Shown here in pieces: positions 35,166 to 44,804 of a stretch of DNA of 64,000 nt; the first letter of the stretch is position 1; every line of letters begins with the position of its first letter. The DNA lies in the NCBI GenBank assembly GCA_028823235.1, contig JAPKBW010000004.1, forward strand, positions 62,001-126,000, given 5' to 3'. Source of the stretch: Longimicrobiales bacterium (GTDB lineage Bacteria; Gemmatimonadota; Gemmatimonadetes; Longimicrobiales; Gaopeijiaceae). The notes under the pieces were generated by a model, which worked only from the letters and a program-made list of their open reading frames with translations, ran no database searches and had not been told where the DNA came from. A program made the position numbers and the translations under genes.

Positions 35166-36320
35166 TTACCGAGTGGGGGAGTCAGCGACCACCCGGTTGA
35201 GTACACCTTCGAAGGCCTCAGCAGAGGCATCCCAAGAGAACCCCTCGGCAAAACGCCGTGCTGCCCTTCCCATTTCCTTGCGCGTCTCAGGGCTGGCGAT
35301 CAAATCCGTCAGCGCCGCCGTGAGCGCGCCGACGTCCCCGTGTGGCACCAGACGACCCGTCTCTCCATCTCGCACCGATTCGCGAAGCCCGGGGGAGTCA
35401 CTCGCAACCGTCGGTGTCCCGCATGCGGCGGCCTCAAGGTTGGAGATCCCCCACCCTTCCTTGGGCGAAGTGAGAACGTGGATCCAGGACGTACGGAGAA
35501 GCTCCAGCTTTTCCTCCTCGGAAACGAACCCGGCAAACCGAACGCGATCCGACACCCCAAGGCCGTCCACCAGAGACGTGAGCTCCTCGAGCTGGTCCCC
35601 ACTTCCCCCGACCACAAGCTCTACGTCGGTTCCGGACTCGGCGAGGCGGGCGACAGCCTCTATCACCAAGTCCACGCGCTTGTACTTTTTCAAACGGCCA
35701 AGGAAGAGAAGTGTCGGCCGAACAGCCCGCTCGACGTCCTCTCTGGGCGTGTACCAATCCAGGTCGATTCCATTCGGAATCACCTCGATCTGCTCCGCGT
35801 TCAGCCCCCTGGCGACAAGGTCATCCTTGGTGCTCTCCGACACAGCCACCGCGGGCGTGTCCCGGAACACATGGGGTATCGGCCGTTCTAGCAGCCACGT
35901 AGCCAACGCAACCGGAACAGACGCCGCCTGGAAAGCAGTCGTACCGAAGAGGTGATGAGCCACGAGCAGGACGGGAGTCGGACTCCACCAGCCCGTGAAG
36001 AGCGGGACCTTGTTCAGATCCTCGACAACGACATCGAAGGTCCGAGAAGCGAGATGGGCCTTGAAATACCGTGGTCCTGCCATAGAAAATGTGTATCGAT
36101 GGCCGGCGCGGTGAATCTCGATGCCGTCGAGCTGCCTCTGGGGGTCACACTCCGACCAGCCTGACACCAGCGCGGTGACCTCGTGCCCCCTGGAGGCAAG
36201 CCGGCCGAAAATTTCGTGCAAGTGCTCCTCCGCCCCACCCGCCTGCGGGTTTTCCCGGTCGAGCCAATTGACGACCAGAATGCGGAGAGGTCTGCCTTCC
36301 TGCGCCTCGGCGGCGGTCAC
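35166..36320 (-). CDS. Glycosyltransferase family 4 protein
   Basis: A 384-residue GT-B fold retaining glycosyltransferase. The N-terminal domain has ILVVNWLDRENPQAGGAEEH, typical of GT4. The C-terminal domain has VIPNGIDLDWY, LFLGRLKKYKRVDL and SPKEGWGISNLEAAACGTP with the EX7E-type pattern. It probably transfers a sugar to a lipid or polysaccharide; donor and acceptor are unknown. It overlaps the nusB stop by four bases. Confidence 0.86.
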   Translation of the reverse strand: MTAAEAQEGRPLRILVVNWLDRENPQAGGAEEHLHEIFGRLASRGHEVTALVSGWSECDPQRQLDGIEIHRAGHRYTFSMAGPRYFKAHLASRTFDVVVEDLNKVPLFTGWWSPTPVLLVAHHLFGTTAFQAASVPVALATWLLERPIPHVFRDTPAVAVSESTKDDLVARGLNAEQIEVIPNGIDLDWYTPREDVERAVRPTLLFLGRLKKYKRVDLVIEAVARLAESGTDVELVVGGSGDQLEELTSLVDGLGVSDRVRFAGFVSEEEKLELLRTSWIHVLTSPKEGWGISNLEAAACGTPTVASDSPGLRESVRDGETGRLVPHGDVGALTAALTDLIASPETRKEMGRAARRFAEGFSWDASAEAFEGVLNRVVADSPTR

Positions 36321-36784
36321 GCCCCCTCCGGGCGTCCCTTGTACAGGGCGTCGAGTACCCCGTTCACGAAGCCAGGGGACTCGTTGCCACCATATGCCTC
36401 AGCCAGTCGAATCGCCTCTTGAATCGCCACCTTGGGCGGCACGTCTCCGCCGTAAAGGAGCTCCGCCGCTCCGATCCTCAGGACAGCGCGATCCATCGAT
36501 GAGAGCCGTTCCAAGCTCCAGTTGTCGAGATGCCTCCTGATAGCTCCGTCGAGTTCCGGCATGTGTTCATCCAACACGGTCATCAGGCCACGGATATAGG
36601 GCAGCCTTCTGGGAGCGATCCGTCGGGTTCCGGTCGTTTCGACCAATGCGTCTCGGAGAGACGTTTCGCTACCACCGCTCTCCCATCGGTAGTGAATCTG
36701 GAGAGCCCATGCGCGGCCCCGCGCACGATCGATCCGCTCGGAGCGGCTGAGCTTGGGCTGCTCGGCCTTCTCGGAGTCCATCAT
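36317..36784 (-). CDS. nusB: Transcription antitermination factor NusB
   Basis: A 155-residue all-helical RNA-binding protein that joins NusE/S10 on boxA during rRNA transcription. Family features include RGRAWALQIHY near the start, WSLERLSSMDRAVLRIGAAE in the middle, and VAIQEAIRLAEAYGGNESPGFVNGVLD at the end. Placement after ribH is a widespread bacterial arrangement. Confidence 0.92.
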   Translation of the reverse strand: MMDSEKAEQPKLSRSERIDRARGRAWALQIHYRWESGGSETSLRDALVETTGTRRIAPRRLPYIRGLMTVLDEHMPELDGAIRRHLDNWSLERLSSMDRAVLRIGAAELLYGGDVPPKVAIQEAIRLAEAYGGNESPGFVNGVLDALYKGRPEGA

Positions 36785-37221
36785 GTCTGATCACCACGTA
36801 GCGACAGATACACAGGCACCATCTCCAGAGCTGCCATAGCGGCTTCATATCCCTTGTTGTCTTTGCCTTCACCTGCGCGAGCCTGGGCCTGAGCGAGGTC
36901 GTCCGTCGTAAGCACGCCAAACACCACAGGAACACTGGACGCGCGTGCCACGGAACCGAGGCCACGACTGGCTTCCTGACAGACGAAGTCGAAATGGGGC
37001 GTCTCACCCCGGATAACACACCCGAGCGTGATTACTGCATCGAAACGCCGAGACGCTACGGCCTGCGCGGCCGTCGGCGGAAGTTCCCATGCCCCCGGAA
37101 CACGAATCTCAGTCACGTCTTCTGGCCGGACCCCGTGTTCGATAAGAGCCTCTCGAGCCCCCCTGAGAAGAGGCTCGGTAATCTCGGAGTTGAAGCGAGA
37201 CGCGATGACGACAACACGCAT
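36781..37221 (-). CDS. ribH: 6,7-dimethyl-8-ribityllumazine synthase
   Basis: It condenses ArP with dihydroxybutanone phosphate to lumazine, the penultimate step of riboflavin synthesis. Signatures are ASRFNSEITEPLLRGA, VPGAWELP and GCVIRGETPHFDFV with the catalytic His. ATG at 37221 is preferred (GGGGGAG just upstream, 146 residues). A TTG at 37278 overlapping the ribBA stop would add 19 residues but has no ribosome-binding site. It overlaps nusB by four bases. Confidence 0.92.
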   Translation of the reverse strand: MRVVVIASRFNSEITEPLLRGAREALIEHGVRPEDVTEIRVPGAWELPPTAAQAVASRRFDAVITLGCVIRGETPHFDFVCQEASRGLGSVARASSVPVVFGVLTTDDLAQAQARAGEGKDNKGYEAAMAALEMVPVYLSLRGDQT

Positions 37222-37274
37222 GCCCTCTCCCCCAGCGACGCCCCTTCGATCATCGACCGGCGAGCCCTCTGTAC

Positions 37275-38474
37275 TCAAAGGAGGTGTCCCATTTTGGCCC
37301 GCTTCGTTTCGAGGTAGCGCTCATTGTGTTCACCAGGCTCGACCTTTAGCGCCTCCTGTCCGGTGATCTCGATGTCGTAGCCATCGAGCCCGACAATCTT
37401 CTTCGGGTTGTTCGTGAGCAGCCGGATGGAGTGCAACTCTAGATCCAGCAAGATCTGCGCACCAATCCCGTAGTCACGAAGGTCGGGGGCAAAGCCGAGC
37501 TTCTCATTGGCCTCCACCGTGTCGAGGCCCTCATCCTGGAGATGGTACGCCTTGAGCTTGTTACCGAGACCGATCCCTCGCCCCTCTTGCCGCAGGTACA
37601 CGATCGCGCCGACGCCCTCTTCTTCGACTTGCCTCATTGCAGCCTGAAGCTGCTCGCCGCAATCGCAACGCATCGAACTGAATACGTCACCCGTCAGGCA
37701 CTCGGAGTGCATGCGCACCAGCACGTTGCTCTTCCCGGCGACTTCACCCTTCACGAGCGCGACATGCTCCCGCCCGTCCATAACGCTGCGGTATCCAATT
37801 ACGTCGAAGTCTCCGAAGTCCGTGGGCATTTTCGCTGTCGCGATTCTCTCAACCAGTCGGGTCCGTGTAAGGCGATACGCCACGAGCTGCGCAACCGTAA
37901 TGAACTTCAGGTCGTGCTCCTCCGCGAGCGCCTCGAGTTGCGGTCGGCGGGACATCTTTCCGTCGGAATCGAGGATCTCGCAGATGACCCCTACCGGCTC
38001 CAGTCCCGCAAGTCGCGCGAGGTCGACCGATGCCTCGGTCTGGCCAACCCGCCGGAGCACGCCTCCTGCCTTGGCGCGGAGCGGGAAAATGTGTCCCGGG
38101 CGCCGAAGGTCAGTTGGGACCGTGATCGGGTCCGCGAGGAGCTCGATGGTCTTCGAGCGATCCTGGGCACTGATCCCGGTCGTTACGCCGAAGCGTGTGT
38201 GTCCATCGACCGAAACCGTGAACGCCGTCCCAAGAGGGTCGGTGTTGTCATCCGTCATCAGCGGCAAGTCGAGCTCGTCGGCCCGCTCGGGCGTCAGCGT
38301 CACGCAGATCAGGCCACGTCCATACTCAAGCATGAAGTTGACGCGCTCCGGCGTCATCGCAGATGCGGCCATGACGAGGTCACCCTCATTTTCACGATCC
38401 TCGTCGTCAGCGACGATCACCATGCGGCCGCGACGAATGTCTTCAATGGCGTCTTCGACGCGGTCTAACTTCAT
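37275..38474 (-). CDS. ribBA: Bifunctional DHBP synthase / GTP cyclohydrolase II
   Basis: A fusion of RibB (about residues 1-200) and RibA (about 205-399). The RibB part has DDEDRENEGDL and the HTRFGVTTGISAQDRSKTI active region. The RibA part has HSECLTGDVFSSMRCDCGEQ with the zinc Cys residues, and LRQEGRGIGL. It opens both branches of riboflavin synthesis. ATG 38474 has GAGG eight bases upstream; a GTG three codons earlier would sit on that site. Confidence 0.95.
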   Translation of the reverse strand: MKLDRVEDAIEDIRRGRMVIVADDEDRENEGDLVMAASAMTPERVNFMLEYGRGLICVTLTPERADELDLPLMTDDNTDPLGTAFTVSVDGHTRFGVTTGISAQDRSKTIELLADPITVPTDLRRPGHIFPLRAKAGGVLRRVGQTEASVDLARLAGLEPVGVICEILDSDGKMSRRPQLEALAEEHDLKFITVAQLVAYRLTRTRLVERIATAKMPTDFGDFDVIGYRSVMDGREHVALVKGEVAGKSNVLVRMHSECLTGDVFSSMRCDCGEQLQAAMRQVEEEGVGAIVYLRQEGRGIGLGNKLKAYHLQDEGLDTVEANEKLGFAPDLRDYGIGAQILLDLELHSIRLLTNNPKKIVGLDGYDIEITGQEALKVEPGEHNERYLETKRAKMGHLL

Positions 38475-38484
38475 ATCAAACACC

Positions 38485-39084
38485 TCATTCCGCGCGCTGA
38501 GCGAGGATTCTGGCTACGTATTTTCCGATCAGATCACCTTCGACGTTCACGGCGTCTCCGGGCTCGAGGAGCCCAAGGTTCGTATGCGCGAACGTGTGAG
38601 GAATCACCCCGATACGAACCCTCGAATCGGGAAGGAGTTCACTGACGGTCAGACTAACCCCGTTGAGCGTCACCGACCCGTGATCAATCGTCTCTGAATG
38701 GACCGCGGAAGGTAACGAGAAGTCCATGGTCCAGAACGCCCCCCGCTTCGTGCGATCGGTGAGGTGTCCGATTGCATCTACATGTCCCTGAACGATATGG
38801 CCATCCAACCGAGAGCCCATTTTAAGGGCACGCTCAAGGTTGACCCGTGTCCCATCGTCATAGCTGCCAGTGATCGTCCGCTCCAGGGTCGTGCCGATCA
38901 CGTCGACGGAGAAGCTTTCGTCATCGACCGAGGTAACCGTCAGGCACCCACCGTCCACAGACACGGAATCACCGAGGGACAATTCACTCGCAAAAGCTGG
39001 AACCTCGACCCGGAAGCGCCGGGTCGTCTCTCGGTCTTCGACGCTTCTGATCGTACCGATCGCTTCGACAATCCCGCTGAACAT
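38485..39084 (-). CDS. ribE: Riboflavin synthase, alpha subunit
   Basis: It dismutates two lumazine molecules to riboflavin. The 199 residues form two similar lumazine-binding halves: MFSGIVEAIGTI with SVDGGCLTV in the first, and LDGHIVQGHVD with TLNGVSLTV in the second. It overlaps the ribD stop by one base and lies 10 bases before ribBA. Confidence 0.94.
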   Translation of the reverse strand: MFSGIVEAIGTIRSVEDRETTRRFRVEVPAFASELSLGDSVSVDGGCLTVTSVDDESFSVDVIGTTLERTITGSYDDGTRVNLERALKMGSRLDGHIVQGHVDAIGHLTDRTKRGAFWTMDFSLPSAVHSETIDHGSVTLNGVSLTVSELLPDSRVRIGVIPHTFAHTNLGLLEPGDAVNVEGDLIGKYVARILAQRAE

Positions 39085-40205
39085 CAGCCGTCCTCCTTTC
39101 GGTCCAGGATAAGCAATGTATCCGGTCCGAACAGCTCAGGTTCAGCAGACAGCGAGTACGCGTTCCAATCCAGTTGCTCGAGGCCCTCTGCGAAAGCCGG
39201 TAGTCCATTCTGCCCAATCACATGAGGGGCGATCCACAGATAGAGACGCCCAACCAGATTCTCCCGCAGAAGGGCCGCCCCCAGCGCGCTACCGCCCTCG
39301 CAGAGGATGGACTGGATGCCCAGTTCTTGGCAGACCGCAAGAACAGATTCCAGGCGAAGTCCAGTTTCGTCAGCGGGAACCGGATGCACATGAACTCGGG
39401 CCGCTTCCAGTCGCTCGATGGCGACCTCGGAGGCATCGACGCCACAGAACACATGGACCGGCGCGTCCTCAACTTCTTGCAGCAATCCCGCGTCCGCCGG
39501 AAGATTTGCATCGGGAAGGAGCACGAGACGCCTCGGCGCGGTGCTTCCCGGCGGAACGAGTCGGACGGTGAGCCGTGGGTCGTCTGCTCGTACGGTACCC
39601 GCACCCACAAGGACCGCGTCAAAGCCCGTCCGTAGTCGATGGACCTCTCGCTCGGCATCCGTGCCAGTGATCCGGGTCGCAACGCCCGGGGCAGCGGCGA
39701 TCATCCCGTCGAGGCTCATAGCGAGTTTGAGCGCGACGAAAGGGGTCGAATGGCGTGCAGCATGGAAGAATGCCGGATTCTCCGCTCGTGCCTCGGCCAT
39801 ACTTCCCACGGGTCCGATGACGCTAAGTCCGGCTTTCTGGAGGGCGACTGCCCCGCCACCTGACTTCTCACCGGGATCAGAAGCCGCGTAAACCACTCTC
39901 TTCACTCCCGCGTCGATCAGCGCCTGGCTGCACGGCGGCGTTCTTCCATGGTGATTGCACGGCTCCAGGCTTACGTAGGCAGTGCTGCCATCGGCGGTCA
40001 AAAGCGCTCGTTCGAGCGCCACGACTTCGGCATGCGGCCCGCCATACACCTCATGATGTCCTTCGGCGATCACTTCACCCGCCCGAACTAGAACGCATCC
40101 GACCATGGGATTTGGGGAAACCCGTCCCCATCCCTGGCGACCGATTTCTACCGATCGGGAGAGGTGGGCCAGGTCCTCGAGGCTCAGCGCCGTGTCCGGG
40201 ATCAT
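39084..40205 (-). CDS. ribD: Bifunctional pyrimidine deaminase/reductase RibD
   Basis: It deaminates and then reduces the pyrimidine intermediate of riboflavin synthesis. The N-terminal deaminase domain has the zinc motifs GGPHAEVVAL and SLEPCNHHGRTPPC. The C-terminal reductase domain begins near VALKLAMSLDGMIA and includes CEGGSALGAALL. It follows an outer-membrane protein gene by 16 bases. I see no FMN riboswitch in front of it. Confidence 0.94.
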   Translation of the reverse strand: MIPDTALSLEDLAHLSRSVEIGRQGWGRVSPNPMVGCVLVRAGEVIAEGHHEVYGGPHAEVVALERALLTADGSTAYVSLEPCNHHGRTPPCSQALIDAGVKRVVYAASDPGEKSGGGAVALQKAGLSVIGPVGSMAEARAENPAFFHAARHSTPFVALKLAMSLDGMIAAAPGVATRITGTDAEREVHRLRTGFDAVLVGAGTVRADDPRLTVRLVPPGSTAPRRLVLLPDANLPADAGLLQEVEDAPVHVFCGVDASEVAIERLEAARVHVHPVPADETGLRLESVLAVCQELGIQSILCEGGSALGAALLRENLVGRLYLWIAPHVIGQNGLPAFAEGLEQLDWNAYSLSAEPELFGPDTLLILDRKEDG

Positions 40206-40221
40206 TATTGCCTCGTATTGG

Positions 40222-41169
40222 TCAAAGCGTCAGGCGAATGGACGCGGATCCAAACGCCGCGCCACCGGCTGGATCATACTCACCCGAATAGCCCGGGATC
40301 GCCTCAAAGCCCTCTGCCCACCCACCCTCGAGGGAAAGCATGAGCAGAATGCTGAACGTCATCGCAGCACTTCCGAAGTACAGGCGCCTGCTACCGCTCA
40401 TGTCCCCGAGTGCCGAACCTCGCCCACCAAAGCCATCGTTCACTTCCAGGATGCTCGTCCCGATGTACTCCTCCCATCCCATGCCAGCAAGCAGTTCGAC
40501 CGCATGGATATCCTTTCCGATCGTGGCACGAATCGAGGTGATCGACGGCTCCACCTCGAACGCCGACGGGGAGACCCCGGGCTCGCCGACCTCGATCGCG
40601 CCGGAGAACCGACGCGCCCATGACACGGAGAGTCCAGGAATGGAGAAGCCTTCGCGAAAGATCCCAACTCGAACACCGACCCCGTAGGACTTGGCGTTGC
40701 CGACGAACCCCGCTTCGCTAGGCAGCAGCACAATGCTTCCACCTCCGAATACATCCGTCGCCAGAAAGCCCCCGACGGTGGGCATCAGTCGGAATCCATC
40801 GAAGAGCCCCAGCGTGACGCCTGCGTGAAGCGCTGAAGCCCTGAAGCCTTTCTCGGCTGTCCCAGCCACGTCGGCAAGGTCGATCATACCGGCATCAACG
40901 ATTCCTGCCCTGAGCGTGAAGGCGATCCGAGGACCGCCACCCACCCTGGTGCCAAGATTGGACGCCGTTCCGGTCACCTCAGAGCCGAGCCCTGTCGCCA
41001 GCCCGACATGTCCGAGCACCGCCTGCGTAGAGACTGCTCCACCGAGACAAAGTGTTGCAGGTCCTCCAGTGCGGACGCATTCCGACGCAAGCGCAGAAGG
41101 TGTCTGAGCCCCCAGCGACGAGGCGGCCATCGCCACCACCGCGACCGCCAAGACTCCTCGGAGCGTCAC
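40222..41169 (-). CDS. Predicted outer-membrane beta-barrel protein, unknown function
   Basis: A 315-residue exported protein with a signal peptide ending near SLGAQ. The rest consists of alternating Gly- and aromatic-rich strands (FRLMPTVGGFLATDVFG, SYGVGVRVGIFREG, GAAFGSASIRLTL) ending in a terminal strand, as in small barrels. No family is recognised. It starts with GTG overlapping the purM stop as GTGA and is followed by ribD, so it is embedded in a housekeeping operon. Confidence 0.68.
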   Translation of the reverse strand: MTLRGVLAVAVVAMAASSLGAQTPSALASECVRTGGPATLCLGGAVSTQAVLGHVGLATGLGSEVTGTASNLGTRVGGGPRIAFTLRAGIVDAGMIDLADVAGTAEKGFRASALHAGVTLGLFDGFRLMPTVGGFLATDVFGGGSIVLLPSEAGFVGNAKSYGVGVRVGIFREGFSIPGLSVSWARRFSGAIEVGEPGVSPSAFEVEPSITSIRATIGKDIHAVELLAGMGWEEYIGTSILEVNDGFGGRGSALGDMSGSRRLYFGSAAMTFSILLMLSLEGGWAEGFEAIPGYSGEYDPAGGAAFGSASIRLTL

Positions 41170-42194
41170 AGGTAGGTGACCCCTTCACCCTCCACCGTCG
41201 ACCCGATCATCCACGCCTCGACACCGCAATCGGCCGCAGCGTCCAAGATGACGCTGACATCGGACGAGTCGACTGCGACGATCATGCCGACGCCCATGTT
41301 GAACACACGGTCCATCTCTTCCCGCGCGACACCGCCCGCGGCCTGCATCGTCTGGTACACGGCCGGGACTTCCCAACCTGCCCTGTCCACAGACGCACCG
41401 ATCCCGTTAGGCAAAACGCGCGGCAGGTTACCGGGGACGCCTCCCCCGGTGACATGCGCGAGGCCCCGCACGACACCATCCGCCAGGGGACCGCGAAGCG
41501 CCGTCAGGTAGCTCCGGTGCACGGCCAGAAGTTCGTCACCTACAGCGTGACCCGTGCCGGGCATTTCGTCTTCGATGCCTAGTCCCATGACCTCGAACAC
41601 GATCTTGCGAGCCAACGTGTAGCCGTTCGTATGCAAGCCCGTCGAAGCGAGGCCGATCAGGGCATCTCCAGCCCGAATGGCGGAACCATCGATGATCTGG
41701 TCACGTTCGACCGAACCCACGATGAAGCCCGCCAGGTCATACTCGTCTGCCGCGTAGAAGTCGGGCATCTGCGCGGTTTCGCCACCGAGCAGTGCGCAGG
41801 CATTCTCTCGACACGCAATCGCCACGCCTCGTACAACGTCCTGTACGACAACCTCGTCCATCTCACCGGTCGCGAGGTAGTCAAGGAAGAACATGGGCTT
41901 CGCGCCCTGCACCAAGATGTCGTTGACGCAGTGATTCACGAGGCACTGCCCCACGGTGTCGTGGCGGCCCGTCGCAAAGGCGAGTTTCAACTTCGTGCCT
42001 ACGCCGTCTGCGCTGGACACAAGCACCGGCTGATTGATGTCGTCCGGCACCTGGTACAGGCCCCCGAACTGGCCGAGTTCCGAGAGCGTGAAGCGGTCAC
42101 GGGTCGACGCGACGAGTTCCTTCAGACCTTCTTTCGTCCGCTCTGCCGCATCAAGGTCTACACCGGCATCCGCGTAACTCAGTCCATCAGACAT
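41166..42194 (-). CDS. purM: Phosphoribosylformylglycinamidine cyclo-ligase (AIR synthetase)
   Basis: The fifth step of purine synthesis. The 342 residues show SSADGVGTKLKLA, CVNDILVQGAKPMFFLDY, LLGGETAQMP, GLASTGLHTNGYTLAR and HVTGGGVPGNLPRVLP, the standard ATP-binding and catalytic blocks. It overlaps the upstream PfkB kinase gene by eight bases and the downstream outer-membrane gene by four. Confidence 0.95.
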   Translation of the reverse strand: MSDGLSYADAGVDLDAAERTKEGLKELVASTRDRFTLSELGQFGGLYQVPDDINQPVLVSSADGVGTKLKLAFATGRHDTVGQCLVNHCVNDILVQGAKPMFFLDYLATGEMDEVVVQDVVRGVAIACRENACALLGGETAQMPDFYAADEYDLAGFIVGSVERDQIIDGSAIRAGDALIGLASTGLHTNGYTLARKIVFEVMGLGIEDEMPGTGHAVGDELLAVHRSYLTALRGPLADGVVRGLAHVTGGGVPGNLPRVLPNGIGASVDRAGWEVPAVYQTMQAAGGVAREEMDRVFNMGVGMIVAVDSSDVSVILDAAADCGVEAWMIGSTVEGEGVTYL

Positions 42195-43116
42195 GGTCCG
42201 CTACCCTCACATGGGTTTCGAACGCTGTGATCTTTCGAAATTCTTCGACCCTGGCGAGCACGGAGGTCTCTTCGAGGTCCCGGAGCATTTCAACGCTGAA
42301 CTTCTCGCAGGCGAACGATCCGAGCGCTGACCCGAAGACCATGGCCCGGCGGAGGTTGTCGGGTGACAGCGAGCCTGAGCGTGCGAGGTGTCCCATGAAG
42401 CCACCCGCGAACGAATCGCCCGCGCCAGTAGGATCGAACACCTCCTCGAGCGGGTATCCGGGCACATAAAACAGCCAGTCGTCAGCGAACAAAATGGCTC
42501 CGTGCTCACCCTTCTTCACAATCACGATCTCGGGGCCGCGCTCCTGAACCCAACGCGCCGCCTTGAGCAGATTCGGCTCGTCCGCAAGCTGACGAACTTC
42601 CTCGTCGTTCACCATCAGGATCCGGACACGAGGCAGGAGATCGAGAAGTCGCTCGCGAGCGCCATCGATCCAGAAATTCATCGTGTCGCAGGCAACGACC
42701 TCAGGTGCCGCCACCTGATCCAGGACATCGTGCTGGAGCGAGGGGTCGATATTTCCCAGAAATACGAACCGTGCGTCACGGAAAGAGTCGGGGATTTTGG
42801 GCTGGAAGTCGGCGAATACTCCGAGCTGTGTGTCGAGCGTGTCCCGAGAATTCACATCGTTGTGGTAGCGCCCGGCCCAGAAGAAGCTGTCACCCTTCGC
42901 CTTCTCGATGCCCGAGAGGTCCGCGCCACGGCTCGCGAGAAAGTCCAGATCCGCCATTGGGTAGTCGTCACCAACGACTCCGACGACCTGCACAGGATGA
43001 AACAGTGTCGCGGCGGCCGAGAAATACACGGCAGAACCACCGAGCACACGCTCAGCCTTCCCGAACGGAGTCTCGACCGAGTCGAGTGCAACGCTGCCCA
43101 CACAGAGAATCGACAT
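42187..43116 (-). CDS. PfkB-family carbohydrate/nucleoside kinase
   Basis: A 309-residue ribokinase-fold kinase. The N-terminus (ILCVGSVALDSVETPFG, then LGGSAVYFSAAATLF) and the PfkB signature DPTGAGDSFAGGF with the catalytic Asp are clear. Its place between argS and purM suggests a nucleoside or ribose-type substrate, but this is inference. It follows argS with no spacer. Confidence 0.85.
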   Translation of the reverse strand: MSILCVGSVALDSVETPFGKAERVLGGSAVYFSAAATLFHPVQVVGVVGDDYPMADLDFLASRGADLSGIEKAKGDSFFWAGRYHNDVNSRDTLDTQLGVFADFQPKIPDSFRDARFVFLGNIDPSLQHDVLDQVAAPEVVACDTMNFWIDGARERLLDLLPRVRILMVNDEEVRQLADEPNLLKAARWVQERGPEIVIVKKGEHGAILFADDWLFYVPGYPLEEVFDPTGAGDSFAGGFMGHLARSGSLSPDNLRRAMVFGSALGSFACEKFSVEMLRDLEETSVLARVEEFRKITAFETHVRVADHV

Positions 43117-44802
43117 CTATTCGCCTTGTTCGTCCCGCACCATGCGCACGGGAGCTTCGATAGCTAGGAGTTCGAGTCCGTTCCGTAGAACGATTTGCAC
43201 AGCACGTGCCAGGGCCAGCCGAGCGCCCCGTAGCGCGGGATTTACAGTTAGGACCGCAAGTTCTGGATTGCGACTGGGGTTGCCCGCGTGGTACCACGAA
43301 TTCGCGACGCTCGCGGTCTGCTCAAGGTAGTCGCACACGATGTGCGGCGACGTCTGTTCAGCTGCGCGGGCTACCACGCCGGGGAAGTCCCCCAGCTGTT
43401 TGACCAGCTCGCGCTCCACCTCGTTGCTGAGAAGAGACACGTCGGGCGAAGATACGTCCGCGCCAACCTCCTCCTCCGCCTTCCGGAAGATCGAACACAT
43501 GCGCGCATGAGCGTACTGGATCTTGTAGACGGGGTTCTTGTCAGACTGGTCGAGGGCCACGTCCAAGTCGAACAGGAGATGTCCGTCGGGCTTCCTCATC
43601 TGGAAGAAGTATCGTGCGACATCCACACCGACCTGGTCGTACAGCTCTCGAAGCGTCATGCCCGAACCTGCGCGCTTCGAGAACTTCACCTCTTCCCCGT
43701 CCCGTATGACCCGCACCATCTGGTGAAGCACGTACTCGGGGTACCCGGCGGGAAGTCCTAGTGCCTGGAGGCCAGCACGGACCCGGTCGACCGTTCCGTG
43801 GTGGTCGGACCCCTGTACGTTGACCACCCGCTTGAAGCCGCGATTCCACTTGCTCATGTGGTACGCCACGTCGGGCACGAAGTACGTGGGCAGCCCATTA
43901 CTCCGGACCATGACGCGGTCCTTCTGGTCTCCGAACCTGGTCGATTCGAGCCATGTCGCTCCGTCCTTTTCGTACACGAGGTCGGCGTGTCGAAGTTCCT
44001 GAATCGTCGAGTCAACGAATCCGTCATCGTAGAGCGAACTCTCGAGGAAGTACTCGTCGAAATGCACCCGGAAATCCTCAAGGTCTGCGTCCTGCTCGGC
44101 TCGAAGGACGCGAACGGCGTGACGCTGAACTTCCCCGAGAGCTTCCTCAGAGTCGTCCGCCAGAAAACGGTCCCCGACTTCGGCCGCGAAGCTCTCGCCT
44201 ACGTCCCTGATGTAGTCCCCGCGATATCCGGCATCGGGGACGGAATCATCCGCTCCGAGTCCCTGCCGATAGCGTGCCCGAACACTCAGAGCCAGTAACT
44301 CTATCTGACGACCGCTGTCGTTGTAATAGTACTCTCGATGGACAGCCCATCCGGTCCATTCGAGGAGTGAGGCAATCGCGTCCCCGAGTGCGGCTTGGCG
44401 ACCGTGGCCGACATGCAGCGGGCCGGTCGGGTTCGCTGAAACGAACTCGACCATCACGGACTGTCTTGCCCCGGTATCGTTGCGTCCCCACGCTGCGTCC
44501 GCCGAGAGAATGTCCTCAACGACGGATCCGACCGCAGCCGAGGCAAGCCTGAAATTGAGGAAGCCCGGTCCGGCAATCTCAACAGATTCCAGACCCGCTG
44601 ATTCGAGATCAAGTCGCGACACAATCTCTTCGGCGATGTTGCGGGGAGCACGCTTGAGCACGCGGGCAAGTGTCATGGCCACATTGGTGGCAACGTCCCC
44701 ATGCGCTGGGTCCCGGGGCCGCTCCAGTTTCACCTCCGCGTCCCCTGCGCCCATCTCGGCGAGAACTGCGGAAAGTGCGTACTGAATCGATTCGTTCGAC
44801 AT
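43117..44802 (-). CDS. argS: Arginyl-tRNA synthetase
   Basis: A class I aminoacyl-tRNA synthetase of 561 residues. The N-terminal Add-1 domain is followed by the HIGH-type motif NPTGPLHVGHGRQAALGD, then YFFQMRKPDGHLLFDLD and a DALR anticodon-binding domain. The KMSKS position reads VKFSKRAG. The C-terminus LLAIEAPVRM is typical. It begins two bases after the FmdB-like stop. Confidence 0.94.
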   Translation of the reverse strand: MSNESIQYALSAVLAEMGAGDAEVKLERPRDPAHGDVATNVAMTLARVLKRAPRNIAEEIVSRLDLESAGLESVEIAGPGFLNFRLASAAVGSVVEDILSADAAWGRNDTGARQSVMVEFVSANPTGPLHVGHGRQAALGDAIASLLEWTGWAVHREYYYNDSGRQIELLALSVRARYRQGLGADDSVPDAGYRGDYIRDVGESFAAEVGDRFLADDSEEALGEVQRHAVRVLRAEQDADLEDFRVHFDEYFLESSLYDDGFVDSTIQELRHADLVYEKDGATWLESTRFGDQKDRVMVRSNGLPTYFVPDVAYHMSKWNRGFKRVVNVQGSDHHGTVDRVRAGLQALGLPAGYPEYVLHQMVRVIRDGEEVKFSKRAGSGMTLRELYDQVGVDVARYFFQMRKPDGHLLFDLDVALDQSDKNPVYKIQYAHARMCSIFRKAEEEVGADVSSPDVSLLSNEVERELVKQLGDFPGVVARAAEQTSPHIVCDYLEQTASVANSWYHAGNPSRNPELAVLTVNPALRGARLALARAVQIVLRNGLELLAIEAPVRMVRDEQGE

Positions 44803-44804
44803 CG

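Noticed and set aside
35131-35955. Overlapping plus-strand frames of about 270-300 codons
   Set aside because: Antisense to the GT4 glycosyltransferase and hpf, with no coherent protein features.
40206-40221. FMN riboswitch (RFN element) before ribD
   Set aside because: The gap is only 16 bases and the preceding sequence is coding, so there is no room for the element.
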